Part shown: positions 1 to 4,879 of the stretch, piece after piece
Layout of the letters: each line of letters starts with the position of its first letter
Position numbering within the stretch: position 1 is the first letter of the stretch
Source: an uncultured Bacilli bacterium
GTDB lineage: Bacteria; Bacillota_I; Bacilli_A; RF39; UBA660
Length of the DNA: 7,282 nt
NCBI GenBank assembly: GCA_947628685.1
Contig: CANRAT010000062.1
Location: 1 to 7,282 of the forward strand
Reading direction: 5' to 3'
Made by a program: the position numbers and the translations under genes
The notes under the pieces: model-generated
Databases searched by the model: none
What the model was told of the DNA's origin: nothing
What the model saw: the letters and a program-made list of their open reading frames with translations, nothing else

Positions 1-35
1 AGTTCTATAAGTGTAAATCCTTTCCTCATATACAT
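1..35 (-). CDS. Type IV prepilin-like protein, N-terminal fragment
   Basis: Reading leftward from the ATG at 35-33 gives MYMRKGFTLIE and a CTN (Leu) codon at the window edge. RKGFTLIEL is the class III signal peptide of type IV pilins and pseudopilins: a short basic leader, the Gly-Phe bond cut (and Phe N-methylated) by prepilin peptidase, and the conserved Glu at mature position 5. The motif is specific enough to identify the family from 12 residues, but not to separate a pilus subunit, a competence pseudopilin (ComGC-type) or a secretion pseudopilin. An AAGGA at 41-45 lies 5 nt before ATG 35; ATG 29-27 (MRKGFTLIEL) is an alternative start. It is the first gene after its own promoter, unlike the usual internal position of comGC. 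The rest of the gene lies outside the window. Confidence 0.82.
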   Translation of the reverse strand, partial: MYMRKGFTLIE

Positions 36-53
36 CCCTATCCTTACACTTCC

Positions 54-85
54 ATTTTACCACGCCCCCCCCCCCTACATGTCAA
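54..85 (-). promoter_or_regulatory. Promoter of the prepilin gene with a poly-G tract in the spacer
   Basis: On the minus strand there is a perfect -35 TTGACA (85-80) and an extended -10, TGG followed by TAAAAT (62-54). The spacer between the hexamers is 20 bp: TGTA, eleven G, CG and the TGG. The sigma-A optimum is about 17 bp, so the present length predicts a weak or off state unless the extended -10 compensates; loss of three G would give 17 bp. The expected transcription start is near 47, just before the AAGGA ribosome-binding site at 41-45. Sequence and spacing are seen directly; switching is inferred from known cases such as poly-G spacers in Neisseria porin promoters. Confidence 0.7.
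65..75. repeat. Homopolymer tract, C11 (+) / G11 (-)
   Basis: Eleven consecutive C on the + strand. It is the only long G/C homopolymer in a window where other long runs are A or T. It lies wholly inside the spacer of the leftward promoter and 12 bp upstream of the -35 of the rightward promoter. Tracts of this length are prone to slipped-strand length change, and the exact count may also suffer from sequencing or assembly error. Confidence 0.95.
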
Positions 86-87
86 GG

Positions 88-116
88 TTGTTTTTAAATT
101 ATTTTTATTGTATAAT
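88..116 (+). promoter_or_regulatory. Promoter of the metallophosphoesterase gene
   Basis: -35 TTGTTT (88-93), a 17-bp spacer and a perfect -10 TATAAT (111-116). The ruvA promoter at the other end of the window has the same -35, spacer length and -10. The expected start of transcription is about 123, the first G of the ribosome-binding site GGTGA. The -35 is only 2 bp from the -35 of the leftward prepilin promoter. Confidence 0.72.
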
Positions 117-122
117 TGGTAT

Positions 123-127
123 GGTGA
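123..127 (+). promoter_or_regulatory. GGTGA ribosome-binding site that fixes the start at 132
   Basis: GGTGA with 4 nt before ATG 132. It is complementary to the GATCACC part of the 16S rRNA 3' tail, the downstream half of the full Shine-Dalgarno complement, which explains the short spacing. It lies at or next to the predicted 5' end of the transcript. The upstream in-frame TTG at 108 overlaps the -10 box, so it cannot be the start on this transcript. Confidence 0.7.
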
Positions 128-131
128 TTAT

Positions 132-989
132 ATGGCTAAACATATTAAGATAAGAAGATGGGTAAAAATAGTTATATTATTAATAGCTATAATTACTTTT
201 TTAATTTTATATAGTAGATATGTTGGTACTAAAGGCCTTATTGTTAAAGAAAACTCAATAGTAGATTCCAATATACCAAATAATTTTTATGGTTTAAAAA
301 TTATACAGTTTAGTGATATTCATTATAAAGTTACAACTTACAAAGATGATTTAGAAAAAATTGTTAATGAAATTAATATATTAAAACCAGATATTGTTAT
401 TTTTAATGGTGATTTATTTGATAAAAGTATAAAATATAACGATACAGATTATGAAGATTTAAAAGAAATATTAAAAAGTATAGATTGTGAGATTGGAAAG
501 TATGCAATCAAAGGTGAACAAGATTTAAATAGTGATAAATGGAATGAAATAATGGATTATAGTGGTTTTATAAATATAAATAATAATTATGAATTTATTT
601 ATAGTAATGGATTAGAACCTATATTACTTGTTGGAATTGAATCAAACTATAATGATAATCATATTTCAAATACATTAAATGATATTTATAATAATATAAA
701 TATTCAGTATAAATATTCTATATTAGTATTACATGAGCCTGATTTTATAGATTATATTGATTATAATAAATTTAATTTAATTTTAGCAGGACACTCTCAT
801 AGTGGCCAAATTAAACTTCCGTATATTGGAGGAATTATAAATAAAAAATATTCATCTGTTTATAAAAATGAATATTATTCTCTTAATAATACTAAACTTT
901 ATATATCTAGTGGGATTGGAACAAATAAATATAAATTTAGATTGTTTAACAGACCATCTATTAATCTATTTAGATTAAGAAATAAATAA
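132..989 (+). CDS. Membrane-anchored YkuE-like metallophosphoesterase
   Basis: 285 residues. A basic N-terminus and one hydrophobic helix (about 11-27) anchor a calcineurin-like phosphoesterase domain, probably outside the membrane. Motifs in order: SDIH (61-64, metal ligands D62 and H64), NGD (92-94), GEQD (128-131) where the family has GNHD/E, the metal-binding His in VLHEPD (H201), and GHSHSGQ (220-226). The C-terminal SSGIGT...RLFNRP is typical of the YkuE group, whose members act on phosphoesters of lipid or envelope substrates. The GNH Asn is normally a metal ligand and its His helps protonate the leaving group; here both are changed (Glu, Gln), so activity may be altered or lost. Start at 132 follows GGTGA by 4 nt and gives a clean N-terminal anchor. 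It is transcribed alone, divergent from the prepilin gene. The substrate is unknown. Confidence 0.88.
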   Translation: MAKHIKIRRWVKIVILLIAIITFLILYSRYVGTKGLIVKENSIVDSNIPNNFYGLKIIQFSDIHYKVTTYKDDLEKIVNEINILKPDIVIFNGDLFDKSIKYNDTDYEDLKEILKSIDCEIGKYAIKGEQDLNSDKWNEIMDYSGFININNNYEFIYSNGLEPILLVGIESNYNDNHISNTLNDIYNNINIQYKYSILVLHEPDFIDYIDYNKFNLILAGHSHSGQIKLPYIGGIINKKYSSVYKNEYYSLNNTKLYISSGIGTNKYKFRLFNRPSINLFRLRNK

Positions 990-1007
990 TTATTTCTTAA
1001 TTTTTTT
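974..1007 (+). terminator. AT-rich intrinsic terminator overlapping the end of the metallophosphoesterase gene
   Basis: A perfect 12-bp inverted repeat (974-985 with 990-1001, loop ATAA) is followed directly by T; the T run covers 1001-1007. The left arm includes the last codons and the stop codon lies in the loop. Only one G-C pair is present, so the hairpin is weak by usual standards, but its perfect symmetry and T tract suit an AT-rich genome. Confidence 0.5.
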
Positions 1008-1018
1008 CTACATATAAT
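990..1018 (+). promoter_or_regulatory. Probable promoter of the small membrane protein gene
   Basis: A perfect -10 TATAAT (1013-1018) lies 17 bp after a weak -35-like TTATTT (990-995). The -35 falls inside the 3' arm of the preceding terminator. The arrangement downstream of the -10 matches that of the genes starting at 132 and 6951, which strengthens the call. The transcript should start at about 1024-1025, in the GG of the ribosome-binding site. Confidence 0.5.
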
Positions 1019-1023
1019 TAAAT

Positions 1024-1028
1024 GGTGA
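1024..1028 (+). promoter_or_regulatory. GGTGA ribosome-binding site
   Basis: GGTGA 4 nt before ATG 1033, the same sequence and spacing as at 123-127, again at the predicted 5' end of the mRNA. Confidence 0.65.
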
Positions 1029-1032
1029 GAAT

Positions 1033-1422
1033 ATGAACAAAAAGTCTGATGAAAGAGAAATAAGTGCGGTTAATATTCAATTAATCGCACTTGTTGTTGC
1101 CTTAGTATCAGCTTTTATATCTATTGTTCTCACCTATAATCAAAAGTTAGATTTAGAAAATAAAGATACTCCTTTAAATTCCAAAGAACTTTTTAATCTT
1201 ACATTATTTAATAGAATTCTTGTACTAGTTTTATCTTTTGTATTTTTATACGTTAATTATGTACTTTATAAAGTATCTAAAGAAAAAGGTGAAAACTTAA
1301 AAGTATATGTTCTTCAAATAATAGCATCAATACTTGTAATAGTATCAGGTATAATTGCTTTATATGTCGTTGGTTTATCTGAAACCGATAACATTGTTGA
1401 TGTAGAAAATCCGATAATATAA
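1033..1422 (+). CDS. Small three-helix membrane protein, function unknown
   Basis: 129 residues, family not recognised. A short charged N-terminus (MNKKSDERE) precedes three hydrophobic helices at about 12-35, 58-80 and 90-113. The loop between helices 2 and 3 (KVSKEKGENLK) is positive and so probably cytoplasmic. The first loop (about 36-57) and the acidic C-terminal tail are then probably outside, an N-in/C-out topology by the positive-inside rule. No catalytic or binding motif is visible. The start is supported by GGTGA 4 nt upstream and by the same promoter layout as two other genes here. It ends 2 nt from the stop of the convergent gene on the other strand, with no clear terminator between them. 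Likely a real gene, from its start signals and coherent membrane profile. Confidence 0.75.
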   Translation: MNKKSDEREISAVNIQLIALVVALVSAFISIVLTYNQKLDLENKDTPLNSKELFNLTLFNRILVLVLSFVFLYVNYVLYKVSKEKGENLKVYVLQIIASILVIVSGIIALYVVGLSETDNIVDVENPII

Positions 1423-1424
1423 AT

Positions 1425-1832
1425 TTACATTACAAAATGTTTATCATCTTCTAAATTGTGTTGCTGAATTAAAGTTTCTAATAATTGTCTTCTTAATCTT
1501 AAATCATTAATATCTTGTTTTCTTTTATCAACATTATTGTTCATTTGATTAGTTAGTAAAAGTGGAAGTAAAGATTTCATATTAGATGATTCAAAATTTC
1601 TATATTCTTTATCAAATTCATCAATTTTTACAATTATATTGTTAATTGTAAATAACATTTGATCTATTATAGGGTTATCCTTATTTTCTATTAATTCATC
1701 CCTTTTTTGAACATAAAATGGCTTTAATACCAAACTGCAATAAATACTATTTAATAAATTATTATTTATCATTGATATCCATTCTTGCTCTTTTAAAAAT
1801 ATTTCTTCGTAAAAATTATTTTTTAAAGCCAT
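1425..1832 (-). CDS. Hypothetical helical protein, downstream partner of the J-like protein
   Basis: 135 residues, not recognised. No signal peptide. The protein is rich in Lys, Asn, Glu, Leu and Ile and looks largely alpha-helical, with charged heptad-like stretches at about 40-80 and 100-125 (KRKQDINDLRLRRQLLETL) and one more hydrophobic patch, SLLPLLLTNQ (87-96). It starts 13 nt after the stop of the J-like gene. A perfect Shine-Dalgarno sequence, AGGAGGA (1843-1837), begins 2 nt past that stop, so the two are very likely cotranscribed and perhaps translationally coupled. A shared job with the upstream protein is a reasonable guess from position only. No function can be named. Confidence 0.72.
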   Translation of the reverse strand: MALKNNFYEEIFLKEQEWISMINNNLLNSIYCSLVLKPFYVQKRDELIENKDNPIIDQMLFTINNIIVKIDEFDKEYRNFESSNMKSLLPLLLTNQMNNNVDKRKQDINDLRLRRQLLETLIQQHNLEDDKHFVM

Positions 1833-1836
1833 AAAG

Positions 1837-1843
1837 TCCTCCT
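1837..1843 (-). promoter_or_regulatory. AGGAGGA ribosome-binding site
   Basis: Full Shine-Dalgarno AGGAGGA on the minus strand, 4 nt before ATG 1832, squeezed into the 13-nt gap after the preceding stop. It contrasts with the shorter GGTGA sites used at promoter-proximal starts in this window. Confidence 0.85.
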
Positions 1844-1845
1844 AT

Positions 1846-3726
1846 TTATCTTAACTTATAATTTAACATTTCATTTATGTCATCTTTTGTATCCATTGTA
1901 TACATTAATGTCCCAACAAAATCTTTTGCATACAAAAATTTATCATCAATATTCCAGGAACGTACTAATTTTATTTTCATTTTTGAAGCTTTATTATTTC
2001 TCTTACTCAAAAGATTATTTACTTTGATTTTTAATTTTTCTCTTTCCTTATCTGTTAAATTTTGACTTTGTAAATTTTTATTTGCATCAATCAATTTACT
2101 ATTTATTTTTCCTAATTCTGAATTATGAGATTTAAGATCATAATTTTCTATTGATTCTATTATTGATTTTAACCTAGAGTATGCACTAATCAATTGAGAT
2201 TTAATAGCTATTAAATTTAGCTTATTTTTAAAACTCGAATTTTTATTATACTCTAACTTTCTCATTTCAAATATTTTCTCTAATAGTTTTACTTGATTTT
2301 CATATTTTATCCTACTAAGTTCTAACTTATACTCATTATGTGGTTCGCTTAAATATTTATCTATCTCTTTATCTAAATTTTTGTAATATTCTTCTAAAAA
2401 TTCTGAATCTTGATCGAAAATTTTATTTATCTTTTTTGGTTTATTATCTTGTTGGAGTTTATACCTAAATATTTCCCAATTAACAGTTTTTAACATCCCA
2501 AAACGCCCTGTGGTCAAGACATATTTACTTACTATTCTTTCTTTATCTTCATCCGAATTATACGGAATAATATATTCATCATCATTTATATTAGAATTAT
2601 TATACCCACCAATCGCTTCTGATTCATTAGTTAAATCTATATTTACATTCAAATGTTCTTTAGCGTATTTAAGAGTCTCACTAGGTATACTTTCTCCCTT
2701 TTTTATTACTTTTAACCACTCACCATTTTCATCTTTCCTAAAGTAATCATTATCTGATATTACATAATCTTCTTCTTGTGGAGTAATATTTTCTTTAGGT
2801 GTTGCTTCTATAAATTGTTCTTTAACTTCTTTTACTACAGGATATGTTGAATAATTCTTTTTTGCGTTTTCTAACTCTAATTTAGTTATTCTATCTCCCT
2901 TTTCTATTACCCTTAACCACTCATCATTTTCATCTTTCCTAAAGTAATCACTATCTGATATTACATAACTTTCTTCTTGTGGAGTAATATCTTCTTTATC
3001 TGTTTCTTCTACAACTTGTTTTTTTACTTTTTTTATTACAGGATATGTTGAATAATTCTTTTTTGCATTTTCTAACTCTAATTTAGTTATTCTATCTCCC
3101 TTTTCTATTACCCTTAACCACTCATCATTTTCATCTTTCCTAAAGTAATCGCTATCTGATATTACATAACTTTCTTCTTGTGGAGTAATATCTTCATTTT
3201 GTTTTTTAATAGGATTAGTAGGCAAATTTTTTTTAGCATACTCCAAAACTTCAAAAGGTATTTTTTCACCTTTTTCTATTACTTTATACCATTCTCCTTG
3301 TTCATCTTTCCTAAAATAGTCATTATCTGATATTGCAAATTCATCTTGAGGTTTTTGTTCAAGGGCATTATTTTTATTTACTACTTCAAATGAATTATTT
3401 AAAATTTCTTCGCTACTTAAATTTTTATCATCGTTAAATTCTTTAACTTGCAAAAAAGATTCTTCTAAATTTTTTCCTTCAACTATATCATCTTGAACTA
3501 AGGAATAATTGGTATTTGTATTTAACTTTTTATCATATTCAAATCTTCTATCTGGATTTGATAGTACACTATATGCTTCATCTATTTTATCCCACATACT
3601 AAATGGCACTCTATCATCTGGAGCTCCATATTTTAACCTTTCAACAGCATTTTGTATGGCAGAAATGCTAGCATCTTTACTAACACCTAGAATATCATAA
3701 TATGTTTGATTATTATAGTAATTCAT
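1846..3726 (-). CDS. J-like domain protein with four internal repeat modules
   Basis: 626 residues. Residues 9-66 match a DnaJ J domain in layout: YYDILGVSKDAS, a helix II, then AYSVLSNPDRRFEYDKK. The helix II-III loop reads GAPDD, so the HPD motif that stimulates DnaK ATPase has Ala in place of His (A35-P36-D37); helix II is also less basic than usual. Next come an acidic linker (67-128) and four modules of about 40 residues starting at 131, 188, 255 and 322. The module core is ISD-x-DYFRKDE-x-x-EW, a VIEKG-like turn and a helix ending in AK. A short acidic linker leads to a helical, probably coiled-coil C-terminus (about 396-626). No signal peptide or membrane helix is seen, so it is probably cytoplasmic. 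AGAGGTG 5 nt upstream supports the start. I do not recognise the repeat module; a scaffold or adaptor role is inference. Confidence 0.85.
   Translation of the reverse strand: MNYYNNQTYYDILGVSKDASISAIQNAVERLKYGAPDDRVPFSMWDKIDEAYSVLSNPDRRFEYDKKLNTNTNYSLVQDDIVEGKNLEESFLQVKEFNDDKNLSSEEILNNSFEVVNKNNALEQKPQDEFAISDNDYFRKDEQGEWYKVIEKGEKIPFEVLEYAKKNLPTNPIKKQNEDITPQEESYVISDSDYFRKDENDEWLRVIEKGDRITKLELENAKKNYSTYPVIKKVKKQVVEETDKEDITPQEESYVISDSDYFRKDENDEWLRVIEKGDRITKLELENAKKNYSTYPVVKEVKEQFIEATPKENITPQEEDYVISDNDYFRKDENGEWLKVIKKGESIPSETLKYAKEHLNVNIDLTNESEAIGGYNNSNINDDEYIIPYNSDEDKERIVSKYVLTTGRFGMLKTVNWEIFRYKLQQDNKPKKINKIFDQDSEFLEEYYKNLDKEIDKYLSEPHNEYKLELSRIKYENQVKLLEKIFEMRKLEYNKNSSFKNKLNLIAIKSQLISAYSRLKSIIESIENYDLKSHNSELGKINSKLIDANKNLQSQNLTDKEREKLKIKVNNLLSKRNNKASKMKIKLVRSWNIDDKFLYAKDFVGTLMYTMDTKDDINEMLNYKLR
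2836..2994 (-). repeat. 159-bp direct repeat, copy B (pairs with 3037-3195)
   Basis: By hand alignment this matches 3037-3195 at 157 of 159 positions, at an offset of exactly 201 bp (67 codons). The two differences, AAC/AAT and AGT/AGC, are both synonymous. The adjoining 42-nt linkers (2794-2835 versus 2995-3036) differ at about 9 positions. Confidence 0.95.
3037..3195 (-). repeat. 159-bp direct repeat, copy A (pairs with 2836-2994)
   Basis: Partner of the copy at 2836-2994, in the same orientation and reading frame. It encodes the second module of the J-like protein. Confidence 0.95.
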
Positions 3727-3731
3727 AAATA

Positions 3732-3759
3732 CACCTCTATTGTTATATATAGTATACCA
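3732..3759 (-). promoter_or_regulatory. Extended -10 promoter and ribosome-binding site of the J-like gene
   Basis: On the minus strand TGG is followed by TATACT (3759-3751), an extended -10; no good -35 is seen 17 bp upstream. AGAGGTG (3738-3732) lies 5 nt before ATG 3726. The -10 is 24 nt from the ATG, so this leader is ordinary in length, unlike the three compact starts elsewhere. No terminator is visible after the deacetylase gene upstream, so read-through from that operon is possible as well. Confidence 0.55.
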
Positions 3760-3784
3760 TATTTTTTATTTTTTTTATACTAAT

Positions 3785-4852
3785 TTAATAAGTTTTAATT
3801 TCTTTTTTTATACTAGCATTTAACAAATCTGACTTACTTGAAGGAATTACTACTGTATTTATATCACCATCAGATATATATCTATTTTTTTCTAATAACT
3901 TAAAATTCATTTCTATGTCAAATTCTACACCATTGTTATCATAGGCTCTAATCCTTTTTAAAAATTTAGGATTAAAGTCCTTAGAAAAAGGTGAACTTTC
4001 AGCTTTCCAACCTACTCTTAAGGCTGCTTTAGTAGTATATGTTTTACCATTATATTTTGTATCAAATATATATTGCATATTTGCATGATCTAAATTATAT
4101 GGAGAACCAAATGGCAAGGCTATTATGTTTACATATTTACCAGGTATTATTTCATCTAATATCTCGTACACACTTCCAACTTCTTTTAAGGACTCTTCTT
4201 TCCCTACCTTGCTAAAGTTAACATGACTATATGTATGATTACCAATATCATAACCATTACTAACAAGCCAGTTTAATATTTTTTCATTATATTCTCTTTG
4301 TTCAAATAATCCACCATTTACAAAGAATGTAGCAGTTACATTAAAATCAGGATACTTCTTTTTAAAACTTTCAAGTATTCCAACTGCACTATTAGGATCA
4401 ATTATAATATTTCCATCTCTATCTAATCCAGTAACTTTTATGTTATTAGAAAGCCCGTCATCAAAGGTTAAAATAATAGGACTTTTACCTAACTCTACAT
4501 CGATATTACCATCTACATAATCTGTTAATCTAATCATTCTATATCCACTATTATAATAAAATTCTAAATCACTTTTAAATGCTTCTGTTGTTCTTTGATA
4601 ACCATCTTTATCGACATTGCCACCCGTATATTCTGTTTCACTATTTGTTTTATTATGTATGCCGTGATACATCATGATAGGAACTTCCCCAAGTTCATCT
4701 ACATTATTATGTTGATAATCTTCTATAGTTAGTTTTTTAACTTCTTCTTGTTTTATTTCTTCTTTAGATTGTTTTTCATTTTCAACTAAAGGCTTACTCT
4801 TACCACAACCAACCAAAAATAGCAACATAATTAATACAATTATTTTTTTCAT
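3785..4852 (-). CDS. Lipoprotein polysaccharide deacetylase (NodB fold)
   Basis: 355 residues from ATG 4852, chosen because GGTGA lies 5 nt upstream and MKKIIVLIMLLFLVGC is then a standard lipoprotein signal; in-frame ATG 4858 and GTG 4864 are less likely. The lipobox LVGC puts the lipidated Cys at 16, followed by a charged linker to about 45. The catalytic domain opens with VPIMMYHGI (57-65). NodB motif 1 is TFDDG (129-133; D131 the likely base, D132 a metal ligand) and motif 2 is NHTYSH (205-210; metal ligands H206 and H210). Motif 3 is ALPFGSPY (245-252), without the usual Arg, and motifs 4 and 5 are not obvious. It probably removes acetyl groups from an envelope glycan outside the membrane; the substrate is unknown. 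It follows ruvB by 27 nt with no promoter found, so it is probably the last gene of that operon. Confidence 0.87.
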   Translation of the reverse strand: MKKIIVLIMLLFLVGCGKSKPLVENEKQSKEEIKQEEVKKLTIEDYQHNNVDELGEVPIMMYHGIHNKTNSETEYTGGNVDKDGYQRTTEAFKSDLEFYYNSGYRMIRLTDYVDGNIDVELGKSPIILTFDDGLSNNIKVTGLDRDGNIIIDPNSAVGILESFKKKYPDFNVTATFFVNGGLFEQREYNEKILNWLVSNGYDIGNHTYSHVNFSKVGKEESLKEVGSVYEILDEIIPGKYVNIIALPFGSPYNLDHANMQYIFDTKYNGKTYTTKAALRVGWKAESSPFSKDFNPKFLKRIRAYDNNGVEFDIEMNFKLLEKNRYISDGDINTVVIPSSKSDLLNASIKKEIKTY

Positions 4853-4857
4853 AATCA

Positions 4858-4862
4858 TCACC
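4858..4862 (-). promoter_or_regulatory. GGTGA ribosome-binding site that favours the start at 4852
   Basis: GGTGA on the minus strand, 5 nt before ATG 4852. If translation began at the in-frame GTG 4864 or ATG 4858, this motif would be inside the coding sequence. Confidence 0.6.
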
Positions 4863-4879
4863 ACTACTTATACTTCCCT

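Larger units (their letters stand above)
2647..3336 (-). repeat. Four tandem copies of a ~40-residue module (coding)
   Basis: The modules begin at residues 131, 188, 255 and 322 of the J-like protein, with periods of 57, 67 and 67 residues. All share ISD-x-DYFRKDE, EW and a KG turn, then a helix with AK; the following linkers carry TPQEE just before the next copy. Copies 1 and 4 differ clearly from copies 2 and 3 in the second half (KIPFEVLEYAKKNL-like versus RITKLELENAKKNY). Confidence 0.92.

Noticed and set aside
108..131. In-frame TTG start at 108 for the metallophosphoesterase (8 extra residues, MYNWYGDY)
   Set aside because: The TTG overlaps the perfect -10 box TATAAT (111-116), so it would lie upstream of the transcription start. 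ATG 132 has GGTGA at good spacing and the expected anchor N-terminus.
1877..2065. 62-codon + strand open frame inside the J-like gene
   Set aside because: Antisense shadow of a well-supported coding region; no ribosome-binding site or family likeness.
2510..2746. 78-codon + strand open frame inside the J-like gene
   Set aside because: Antisense to the repeat-module coding region; its Ser/Leu-rich translation is the usual mirror of an Asn/Lys/Glu-rich gene.
2836..3195. Direct repeats as a CRISPR array or insertion-sequence ends
   Set aside because: The repeats are long, in frame and encode a protein module. There are no short regular repeats with unique spacers, no transposase between them and no terminal inverted repeats.
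3509..3700. 63-codon + strand open frame opposite the J-like domain
   Set aside because: Antisense shadow of the J-like domain; no independent start signals.
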